From assembly GCA_040877415.1 (NCBI GenBank), contig JBBDNV010000163.1, positions 1 to 13,577 on the forward strand: a stretch of DNA of 13,577 nt, written 5' to 3'. Made by a program: the position numbers and the translations under genes. Every line of letters begins with the position of its first letter. Within the stretch, counting starts at the first letter, position 1. Below the pieces are notes generated by a model, which worked only from the letters and a program-made list of their open reading frames with translations, searched no databases and had not been told where the DNA came from. The stretch comes from JBBDNV01 sp040877415. GTDB taxonomy: Bacteria; Planctomycetota; Planctomycetia; Pirellulales; PALSA-1355. Shown here piece after piece: positions 7,560-13,577 of the stretch.

Positions 7560-8357
7560 CTAAAAGGGCAGCCTAATATCCTCGGCGCCGTCGATGGTCA
7601 ACAGCGCCTTCAGCAGCTTTTCGTCGACCGCGTAAGCAACAAAGTGCACGGAGCCGTCGACGAACGCGGCGTTCAGGCCGTTTTCGTATTGGCCGTCAAA
7701 CCCAGCCTTCGGGTTTTCCAGATCGACCTTCCAATCGTCGGGCTTGGTCCAGGGGACCGCCTGAGGGTCGTCGACTTCGACCAGCCCAATCGTCTTGGAC
7801 ATCCCGTCGAGGATCTTGCGGATCGGCACGGCCTGATCGCCGGGAAAGGCAGTGAAATCGGCGCGCGGCGTCAGATACACCGTGCGGCCGTCGTTCAGTT
7901 CGGACGCCGGCGACTGATATACGTCGGGCATCTTGGCAATTAAGGTCTTGTTGTGCGCGCTGTCCCACGGTTCGTCGAGGTGAAACTGCTTCGATAGCTC
8001 CCGGGCCGATTCGTCCTCCAGATACGGCAGCAGCGCCACCCGCCAACTCAACAGCGGCTTCCCGTCTTTGCTGGTGAACGCGGCGGGAAATCTCTTGTTC
8101 GTGTCGTGATAGGTATGCATGCCGACCATGATCATCTTGATGTGTTTGACACTGCCGGCTCGAGCGGCAGCCGCACGCCTGGCGGCTTCCAATTTGTCAT
8201 CTTGATTCTTTGCCGCCAGGGCGCGGGCGCCAGAGTCGATCGTCGGGCCGGCAAACGCCGCAATCGCCAGGGCGACGCCCAGCAAAATGGTGATCCGCCG
8301 CCGTAGCCGGCTCGTCAGCGTCAATCGAAACCGCCGCGAAACTCTGCTGCCGTTCAT
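7560..8357 (-). CDS. DUF1559-domain (H-X9-DG) protein lacking a pilin-type leader
   Basis: A 265-residue protein with the DUF1559 core that is massively duplicated in planctomycetes; its role is unproven, though many members look like pseudopilins. Diagnostic segments: VGMHTYHDTNKRFPAAF (78-94), LSWRVALLPYLE (103-114), QFHLDEPWDSAHNKTL (124-139) and the C-terminal NAAFVDGSVHF (229-239). Most relatives begin with a type IV prepilin leader (GFTLVELLVVI). Here the start is instead very basic (ten Arg within the first 21 residues), followed by one hydrophobic segment, ITILLGVALAIAAFAG (22-37). That could be a Sec signal or a membrane anchor. AAGGAGA at 8365-8371 stands seven bases before the ATG, supporting this start. 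It is upstream of the DUF1501 gene on the same strand and could share a transcript. Confidence 0.9.
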   Translation of the reverse strand: MNGSRVSRRFRLTLTSRLRRRITILLGVALAIAAFAGPTIDSGARALAAKNQDDKLEAARRAAAARAGSVKHIKMIMVGMHTYHDTNKRFPAAFTSKDGKPLLSWRVALLPYLEDESARELSKQFHLDEPWDSAHNKTLIAKMPDVYQSPASELNDGRTVYLTPRADFTAFPGDQAVPIRKILDGMSKTIGLVEVDDPQAVPWTKPDDWKVDLENPKAGFDGQYENGLNAAFVDGSVHFVAYAVDEKLLKALLTIDGAEDIRLPF

Positions 8358-8364
8358 GATTGCA

Positions 8365-8371
8365 TCTCCTT
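8365..8371 (-). promoter_or_regulatory. Ribosome binding site of the DUF1559 gene
   Basis: On the minus strand this reads AAGGAGA, seven bases before the ATG at 8357. It confirms that the unusual arginine-rich N-terminus is the genuine start and not a mis-called one. Confidence 0.7.
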
Positions 8372-8528
8372 CGAATTGGGATTTGGCCGACCGTGCCGGT
8401 CATTCTACTTCTTCGAGCCCGCGTGTCACCCTATTTCCCACCGCCCCAGACGCGTACACTTCACGCGGCGAGCGTCGCGATTGTTAGCCGCGTCTAAGCC
8501 GCCGGGCCTTGATGCGAGAACTGCATGA

Positions 8529-8840
8529 CCCAAGAAAGGTCGGGGTCCTTTTGACCTCGTTTTCATCGACGCCGACAAGCCCAACACGGCCGATTACTTC
8601 GAATGGGCCCTGCGGCTGTCGCGCCGCGGCAGCCTGATCATCACCGACAACGTCGTGCGCGAGGGAGCCGTGGTCGACGCCGCCAGCGACGACGTCAAAG
8701 TCCAGGGGGTGCGCCGCTTCATCGAGGTATTGGCCGCCAATCCCCGCACCAGCTCCACGGCGATTCAGACCGTCGGCAGCAAAGGCTACGACGGCTTCGC
8801 CATTGCCCTGGTGACCGGCGACGAGCGCCCTAATTCTTGA
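8529..8840 (+). pseudogene. C-terminal remnant of an O-methyltransferase
   Basis: An open frame of about 103 residues, with a stop codon (TGA at 8526) directly before it and no proper start. Its translation carries FDLVFIDADKPNTADYFEWA, then RRGSLIITDNVV, and ends GYDGFAIALV. This is the second half of a SAM-dependent O-methyltransferase of the caffeoyl-CoA/catechol family (PF01596 type), which normally has about 220 residues. The Asp-Ala-Asp-Lys metal/substrate motif is present; the N-terminal half with the SAM-binding glycine loop is absent from the bases upstream in all frames I examined. A GTG at 8655 could start a 61-residue peptide but would have no useful domain. The frame begins at the GGGGTCCT-type motif at 8531-8549, which suggests truncation by a rearrangement there. 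Not expected to be functional. Confidence 0.75.
8531..8556 (+). repeat. Short GGGGTCCT-type motif, copy 2
   Basis: CAAGAAAGGTCGGGGTCCT followed by TTTGACC. It contains two overlapping inverted pairs, AAAGG with CCTTT and GGTC with GACC. It shares CAAGAAA and GGGGTCCT with the minus-strand string at 98-115. It coincides with the broken 5' edge of the methyltransferase remnant. Confidence 0.4.
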
Positions 8841-8975
8841 AACGCGTCATTGCTCGTTGCAATCGATCCGCCCCTGGCTTATCCTGCCTGACGCGGCACG
8901 CTCCCAGGTCGTTTCCAACCGAGGCAACTCACCGAGAGAGTTTGTTTCAGCCCTTCTCCCAAAGGATAAATACCC

Positions 8976-10148
8976 ATGCTGCGCTCACCCTTGTTTCCGC
9001 TGTGCTTCTTGGCTGTGGTTGGCGCCGTGGCGACCGGCGTTCGGGCCGCGGATGACTCGGCGCCGCCCAAGGAATGCCTGGTTTATGTCGGCACGTATAC
9101 CGGCGGGAAGAGCGAGGGGATTTACGCGTACCGGCTGGATCTGGAAAGCGGCAAGTGCACGCCGCTGGGGCTGGCCGCCGAAGTCAAGAACCCCTCCTTC
9201 CTGGCCGTGCACCCCAACAAAAAATTTCTCTACGCGGTCAGCGAAATCAGCGATCTCGACGGAAAGCCGACCGGCGGCGTCACCGCCTTTGCGATCGATG
9301 CGGCGAGCGGAAAACTCAAGAGGCTCAATCAGCAATCGTCGCAGGGGGCCGGTCCGTGCCACCTGATCGTCGACCGCTCGGGCCGGACCGTGATGGTGGC
9401 CAATTACGGCGGCGGCAGCATTGCCTCGCTGCCGATCGCCGAAGACGGCAGTGTTCGGCCCGCGGCTTCGGCCATCCAGCACCAGGGCAAAAGCGTCAAT
9501 CCCCAAAGGCAGGAGGGCCCGCACGCGCATTCGATCAACGTCGACCCCGCCAATCGCTTCGCCGTGGCGGCCGATTTGGGCCTGGACAAGCTGCTCGTCT
9601 ATCGGCTCGATCCGTCCACCAGCCAACTCGTGCCGCACGATCCGGCCTATGCCACGGTGAAGCCCGGCTCGGGCCCGCGCCACTTCGCGTTTCACCCCAC
9701 GAGCAAGTTCGCCTACGTGATTAACGAAATTGCCTGCACCGTCACCGCGTTCGCCTACGACCCGAGCCGCGGCGAGCTCGCCCAGCTCGAAACCGTCTCG
9801 ACCTTGCCCGAGGGAGAAACCGTCCGGCCCGGGTACAGCACGGCCGAAGTGCAGGTTCACCCTTCGGGCCGATTTGTGTACGGCTCGAACCGCGGGCACG
9901 ACAGTATTACGGTGTTTGCCGTCGACCCGTCGCGCGGGACGCTCCGCTTCGCCCAGAATGAATCGACGCAGGGCAAGACGCCGCGCGGCTTCGGCATCGA
10001 CCCCAGCGGCCGATTCCTGTTGGCCGGCAATCAGGATTCCGACACGATCACCATCTTCCGCATCGACGACAAGACCGGCCGGCTCTTGCCCACCGGCGAA
10101 AAGCTCGCAGTCGGCTCGCCCGTGTGCGTCAAGTTCGTCATGCCGTGA
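8976..10148 (+). CDS. Secreted lactonase-type beta-propeller (6-phosphogluconolactonase-like)
   Basis: A 390-residue member of the lactonase family (PF10282), a seven-bladed propeller whose best-known member hydrolyses 6-phosphogluconolactone. The exported planctomycete forms probably act on other lactones or have other roles, so a pentose-phosphate role is not assumed. AAAGGA at 8961-8966 precedes the ATG by nine bases. The first 24 residues form a Sec signal ending GVRA before Ala-Asp-Asp. Family features: VYVGTYTGGKSEGIYAYRLD near the N-terminus, NPSFLAVHPNKKFLYAVSE, GPCHLIVDRSGRTVMVANYGGGS, GPHAHSINVDP, GPRHFAFHP, STAEVQVHPSGRFVYGSNRGHDSI and TPRGFGIDPSGRFLLAGNQDSDTI, each one propeller blade. 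The last blade closes with GSPVCVKFV. The gene appears monocistronic, 135 bases after the methyltransferase remnant. Confidence 0.93.
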   Translation: MLRSPLFPLCFLAVVGAVATGVRAADDSAPPKECLVYVGTYTGGKSEGIYAYRLDLESGKCTPLGLAAEVKNPSFLAVHPNKKFLYAVSEISDLDGKPTGGVTAFAIDAASGKLKRLNQQSSQGAGPCHLIVDRSGRTVMVANYGGGSIASLPIAEDGSVRPAASAIQHQGKSVNPQRQEGPHAHSINVDPANRFAVAADLGLDKLLVYRLDPSTSQLVPHDPAYATVKPGSGPRHFAFHPTSKFAYVINEIACTVTAFAYDPSRGELAQLETVSTLPEGETVRPGYSTAEVQVHPSGRFVYGSNRGHDSITVFAVDPSRGTLRFAQNESTQGKTPRGFGIDPSGRFLLAGNQDSDTITIFRIDDKTGRLLPTGEKLAVGSPVCVKFVMP

Positions 10149-10392
10149 GCAAAAAACGGCACAAACGATCTCATTCGGACAGTACCACGGGGAGTCGAAC
10201 AGGATGCGAATTCCCCGCGAAACTCGCGGATTGTGGAAACGCGCGGCGCACTCGGCGCGCGGGCTGCCGAAGTCGACCTCGGATTGGTGTCGGTGATCCA
10301 GGCGTGGCCGAGGCTGCCGCGGTCGTTTCGGCAAGCAATACTGGCCATCGTCGAAGCACAGTGAAGCGGCGCATACGCTCAACTCGTATGCT

Positions 10393-12741
10393 TTAGTCGG
10401 CAGCCAGATTGATGACCACCTTGTCCAACGCGCCGGTGAAGCGAAAGTGATCCTTCGCCTTGTAGTTGTTCGAGACGGGGGTGCCGTTATCAACGCCGAC
10501 ATCGAAGGTCTCGCTGAGCGAGAAGCTTCCCGGATGGGTTTTGTCAATGGCGCCTTCCGCCACTTTCTTGCCGTTCACATAGAGTTCGCCGGTGCCCTTG
10601 AGCATTCCGGTTTTGATGAAGTTGAACTTCAGGTCCACCTTCCCTTCGGGCAGCTCGGGCGAGACGATGGTGTAGCGCTCGGAGTTGAAGTGGTTGTAGT
10701 CGTAGTGCAACTTGTGGTCGGCGATGAACAGACCGTAGCCGCCGTTCACGCCGCCGCACGCGACGATGACGCCCTCCTCGTCGCCCTTCAGTTCGACCGT
10801 GGTCTCGATCGTGTGCGACTTGTTCTTGATTGGCGCGGACACGGCCTCGGCGATGCGCTCGGCCCCCGGCCAGTAGTAGGTGAAGGTCTTCCGGTCGCCG
10901 AAGGCGCGGCTGAACTGCTTGGCGATCCGATTATTCAGGTTGTCGTAGAGGGGATAGACGTTGTTCTTCCACGCCTGCTCATCCCACAGCTTCTTGAGTT
11001 CCTCGAGTTTCTGGGGATTCTTGTCGGCCAGGTTGTTCGTCTCGGAGAAATCCTCGTTGAGATTGTACAGCTCCCACACGTCCTTCCCGAAATCGAAGGT
11101 GCCGCCGGTGATCCAGGGCATGCGGTTGGCGTGGATGGTCACCGCCTTCCAGCCGTCCTTGTACATCGCCCGGTTGCCGAGCTGCTCGTAGTACTGCTCG
11201 GTGCGGGCGGAGGGCGCGTCGGCCTTGTTGAAGGAATAGGCGAGGCTGATTCCATCCACGGGCATTTGTTTCACGCCGTCGATCTCCGCCATGAATTTGG
11301 TGCCGGTGACTTCCAGCGCCGTGACCATAAGGTCGGTGACATAGCCGTATTGATTCCTGATCTCTCCCTTGGCCGTGATGCCCTTGGGCCAGGTGATGAC
11401 GAGGCTGTCGGCGATGCCGCCGTTGTGGACGATCTGTTTGCAATACTTGAACGGCGTGTTCCCGGCCATGGCCCAGCCCGCGTGATAGTGCGGGTAGGTG
11501 TCGGGGCCACCCCATTCGTCATAGTGCTTCATGTTTTCTTCGAGGGACGCCTGCATGCCATTGAGCACGAGCGATTCGTTGTACAGGCCGTTCAATCCGC
11601 CCTCGCCGCTGCAACCATTGTCGGCGGTGAGCATGATGAGCGTGTTGTCGTAATGGCCGGTGCGCTTGAGGCTGGCGATGATGCGTCCGACCTGCTCGTC
11701 GGTCTGCGTCATCATGCCGGCGAAGACTTCCATCTGGCGGGCATAGAGTTTCTTCTGATCGGCGCTCAGGCTATCCCAGTGGGGTATTTCCGGGATGCCG
11801 TTGGACAGTCTAGTGCCGGCGGGAAGGAGCTTCATCTCCATCTGCCTCGCGAAGATCATCTCGCGCGCTTTATCCCAGCCCATGTCGAACTTGCCCTTGT
11901 ACATGTCGATGTACCGCTGCTGGACCTGGTGTGGCGAGTGCATCGCGCTGGGCGCCCAGAACAGGAAAAAGGGCCGGTCGGGATAGATCGAGACATGCGA
12001 CGTGATGTTCTCGATCGCCCGGTCGGCCAGGTCGGTGGTCAAGTGATAATCCTTCTTTCCCATCCAGGTTTCCGAAGGCACGTGGTCGTTGAAGAGCAGC
12101 GTGCGGTAGTCGTCGGCGTCGGCGGCCATAAAACCATAGAAGTGGTCGAAGCCCTCGCCGCTGGCCCAATGCTGGAACGGGCCGCTGTGCGACGCCTCCG
12201 GCAGCGGCGTGTGATCCCATTTGCCGATGGCGAAGGTTTCAAAGCCCGCGTGCTGGAAATGCTTGGCGATAGACTTCGCGCTCGCGGGCGGCGTGCCGTT
12301 GTAGCCGGGGAAGCCCATCGCGGTTAGCGCGTGGGAGCCCAGGCCGATCTTGTGCGTGTTTCGGCCCGCCATCAGCGCCGCCCGCGAGGGCGAGCACAGG
12401 GCCGGGGTGTGGTAGTTGTTGTACCGAAGGCCGTCTGCGGCCAGCGCATCGATGTTCGGCGTCTGGATCAAGCCGCCGAAGCAGCCGTATTGGGCAAAGC
12501 CCACGTCGTCGAGCAGGATCATGAGGACGTTGGGCGTGCCCGGCTTCGGCTTCACGCCTTCGGGATACCACTCGACGGATTCCTCATACGTCCTTCCGAT
12601 CTTGCCCTTGAACTCTTGGCCGTATTTCTTGAAGGACTCGGAGTCCTGTTCCTGCGACGTCGTCGTGCATCCGGCCAGCGCGGTCAGCGCGAAGCACACG
12701 AGACTGAGAGCCGCGAGGATCATCTTCTTGTTTGAATCCAT
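10393..12741 (-). CDS. Lipoprotein arylsulfatase, AtsD-like, with altered GK-x-H motif
   Basis: A 782-residue sulfatase that should hydrolyse sulfate esters at the cell surface. A lipobox, ALAGC, marks Cys25 for lipidation. Asp78-Asp79 (LLDDVG) and Cys116 in CSPSR, the formylglycine site, are present. So are His268 and His271 (AMHSPH), Asp374-Asn375 (TADNG) and Lys435. The long inner part (WDSLSADQKKLYARQMEVFAG, EGGLNGLYNE) and a C-terminal lectin-like beta-sandwich from about residue 641 (TIETTVEL through VDNGTPVSNN) match large AtsD-type arylsulfatases. In the GK-x-H motif the sequence is GKWDHTP: Asp176 stands where His is usual and a His follows it. Ribosome site is weak (AAGAAAGA region). 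Hand-counted 60-base stretches give about 52-63% G+C, lower than in the transpeptidase gene, so recent acquisition is possible. It stands alone. Confidence 0.93.
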   Translation of the reverse strand: MDSNKKMILAALSLVCFALTALAGCTTTSQEQDSESFKKYGQEFKGKIGRTYEESVEWYPEGVKPKPGTPNVLMILLDDVGFAQYGCFGGLIQTPNIDALAADGLRYNNYHTPALCSPSRAALMAGRNTHKIGLGSHALTAMGFPGYNGTPPASAKSIAKHFQHAGFETFAIGKWDHTPLPEASHSGPFQHWASGEGFDHFYGFMAADADDYRTLLFNDHVPSETWMGKKDYHLTTDLADRAIENITSHVSIYPDRPFFLFWAPSAMHSPHQVQQRYIDMYKGKFDMGWDKAREMIFARQMEMKLLPAGTRLSNGIPEIPHWDSLSADQKKLYARQMEVFAGMMTQTDEQVGRIIASLKRTGHYDNTLIMLTADNGCSGEGGLNGLYNESLVLNGMQASLEENMKHYDEWGGPDTYPHYHAGWAMAGNTPFKYCKQIVHNGGIADSLVITWPKGITAKGEIRNQYGYVTDLMVTALEVTGTKFMAEIDGVKQMPVDGISLAYSFNKADAPSARTEQYYEQLGNRAMYKDGWKAVTIHANRMPWITGGTFDFGKDVWELYNLNEDFSETNNLADKNPQKLEELKKLWDEQAWKNNVYPLYDNLNNRIAKQFSRAFGDRKTFTYYWPGAERIAEAVSAPIKNKSHTIETTVELKGDEEGVIVACGGVNGGYGLFIADHKLHYDYNHFNSERYTIVSPELPEGKVDLKFNFIKTGMLKGTGELYVNGKKVAEGAIDKTHPGSFSLSETFDVGVDNGTPVSNNYKAKDHFRFTGALDKVVINLAAD

Positions 12742-13059
12742 TGGTACGATCTTTCTTTAGTTGATTGCCGTGTTTACTTCAAGTCGCCTCGGCGGCCGCA
12801 GTGCAAAGGCGGGCGCAAGACGTGTTTCCGCGAGCCCCCTTCAATGCATCGGCCGGTCATCATATCTCGTCGGGGATGCTTTCACGAGGAATTCCGAGGC
12901 GATTAAACTGCCGAAAGAGCAAAGTCGGGAAATCGTGGATGGCAAAGATTTTAAAATGTCGACATGAACCCTCGAAACCTGAGCGGCGGCTAAGGTGTAT
13001 AAGAGCGGTCGGCGTCATCGGGGCATCGCGACGACGTCATCAGTGCCAGGGTTCCTCGA
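12742..13059. other. Intergenic gap with a possible antitoxin-like fragment
   Basis: No complete gene is supported in these 318 bases between the sulfatase start and the aminotransferase stop. The stretch 12881-12967 on the plus strand reads as a short tail of codons (see that entry). The left end must hold the sulfatase promoter, but I saw no convincing one. No terminator hairpin with a T-run follows the aminotransferase. Confidence 0.5.
12881..12967 (+). pseudogene. Possible AbrB/VapB-antitoxin-like fragment
   Basis: The plus strand reads FTRNSEAIKLPKEQSREI and on to FKMST, then stops. This resembles the N-G-x-S-x-A-x-R-L-P-K-E core of AbrB/MazE-fold antitoxins such as VapB, but one residue is missing between Asn and Ser. 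The codons before it do not look like protein of that family, and no toxin gene follows. It may be decayed or simply chance. Confidence 0.2.
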
Positions 13060-13577
13060 TCAGCTTGTGCTCTCGCGGCGGGACCAGTCGGCCAGCGCTG
13101 CGCGCTCGTCGTAAATCTTTTCGATGGCGCGGTAGATGTCGTCCATGTCCTCGCGCGGGCCGAGAAACATCGCTTGCTCCAACCACAATGCTTGTTCGCG
13201 GCAGAGGAGGTCGCTGTTGGGGCAATGCGCGCGCTTGTAGTCTAGCCGGTCAGCTATGTCGGCCAGGTACGGTCCGAAGGCGCGGTTACGAAACATGGGT
13301 TGCTGCGGGAGCGAGAACCCATAGCCGCCCGAGCAGGGAACCCCCTCGGCGCACAACGCCGCGATCACCGCGGCGCGTGGCGCGCCAAACTCCTCTCCAT
13401 CGATGCGCAACATGCAGAGGTGATAAGCGTGTCGGATGCAGAAGTCGGGGCGCTGTTGCGGATGGAGGCCGGGCAGGTTCGCGAGCCGCCCTATGAGGTA
13501 CTGGCCATTGCCGTCGCGAGTTTTGGTCTGATCTTCGAGCACCTCGAGCTGCGCATTGAGCAAGGCCCCTTGCAATT
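13060..13577 (-). CDS. DegT/DnrJ/EryC1/StrS aminotransferase, C-terminal part
   Basis: The 3' end of a gene that runs off the right edge; 171 residues are visible. The family comprises PLP-dependent enzymes that aminate keto-sugars for surface polysaccharides or antibiotics, or act on other keto compounds. Visible family segments: LQGALLNAQLEVLEDQTKTR near the cut edge (a helix in the core of the fold), HAYHLCMLRIDGEEFG, then AALCAEGVPCSGGYG, and the C-terminal CPNSDLLCREQALWL followed by REDMDDIYRAIEKIYDE. The PLP-binding lysine lies in the missing part. The first visible TTG codon is internal, not a start. The stop is TGA at 13060-13062. It lies upstream of the large sulfatase on the same strand, with 318 bases between, so they are probably separate units. 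Confidence 0.88.
   Translation of the reverse strand, partial: LQGALLNAQLEVLEDQTKTRDGNGQYLIGRLANLPGLHPQQRPDFCIRHAYHLCMLRIDGEEFGAPRAAVIAALCAEGVPCSGGYGFSLPQQPMFRNRAFGPYLADIADRLDYKRAHCPNSDLLCREQALWLEQAMFLGPREDMDDIYRAIEKIYDERAALADWSRRESTS

Noticed and set aside
8463..8493. Inverted pair ACGCGGC / GCCGCGT before the methyltransferase remnant
   Set aside because: Seven pairs with a 17-base loop is not unusual at this base composition, and no function is indicated.
10215..10229. Small hairpin CCGCGA-AAC-TCGCGG between the lactonase and the sulfatase end
   Set aside because: Only six pairs and no T-run; expected by chance in G+C-rich DNA and too weak to call a terminator.
10160..10230. tRNA-like string on the minus strand (GTTCGACTCCCC)
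   Set aside because: The flanking bases do not form a T-stem, and no D-arm, anticodon arm or acceptor stem can be built.
8985..10547. 520-residue minus-strand open frame opposite the lactonase
   Set aside because: It mirrors the propeller gene and runs into the sulfatase end; no ribosome site or family motif.
10447..12327. 626-residue plus-strand open frame opposite the large sulfatase
   Set aside because: It is a shadow produced by biased codon use in the sense gene; the translation is Val/Gly/Asp-rich with no recognisable motif.
12754..12782. Sigma-70-like boxes before the large sulfatase (TTGAAG, 17 bases, TAAAGA)
   Set aside because: The matches are weak and the predicted transcript start would leave only about six bases before the ATG.

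Overview
The window reads as chromosomal DNA of a planctomycete (Planctomycetota, Pirellulales-like). The evidence is combinatorial. There are two formylglycine-type sulfatases, a Tat-exported DUF1501 protein, a DUF1559 (H-X9-DG) protein, a secreted lactonase-type beta-propeller and several secreted orphan-type proteins. The DNA is G+C-rich, and genes lie mostly as single units in alternating orientation with 75-320 bp gaps. The assignment is inference from gene content; no rRNA or other phylogenetic marker is present.

Layout, left to right. 1-274: non-coding DNA with a strong 13-bp-stem hairpin and a short GGGGTCCT-type motif. 275-1261 (+): secreted alpha/beta hydrolase. 1302-1376: a REP/BIME-like inverted pair of GC-rich palindromes between convergent genes. 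1422-2378 (-): secreted protein of unknown function. 2379-2700: non-coding gap. 2701-4425 (-): gamma-glutamyltranspeptidase, divergent from 4522-5982 (+), a secreted arylsulfatase. 6004-6027: a near-perfect palindrome between convergent genes. 6059-7408 (-): DUF1501 protein, with the DUF1559-domain gene (7560-8357, -) upstream on the same strand. 8529-8840 (+): the C-terminal half of an O-methyltransferase, with no N-terminal half or start, treated as a pseudogene. 8976-10148 (+): 6-phosphogluconolactonase-like beta-propeller. 10393-12741 (-): a 782-aa lipoprotein arylsulfatase of the AtsD-like type. 12742-13059: a gap with a possible antitoxin-like fragment. 13060-13577 (-): the C-terminal part of a DegT/DnrJ/EryC1/StrS aminotransferase that runs off the right edge.

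Nearly every intact product carries an export signal (Sec, lipoprotein or Tat). The region therefore looks like a cell-envelope and extracellular scavenging neighbourhood: desulfation of sulfated glycans or esters, glutathione/gamma-glutamyl breakdown, and ester/lactone hydrolysis. The genes do not form one operon. No sulfatase-maturing enzyme, transport system, transposase or CRISPR array is visible.

I did not find a convincing new multi-gene system. The points most worth a second look are the His-to-Asp change in the GK-x-H motif of the large sulfatase, the truncated methyltransferase whose open frame begins exactly at a repeat-like motif also seen near the left edge, the REP-like palindrome pair, and the unassigned secreted protein at 1422-2378.
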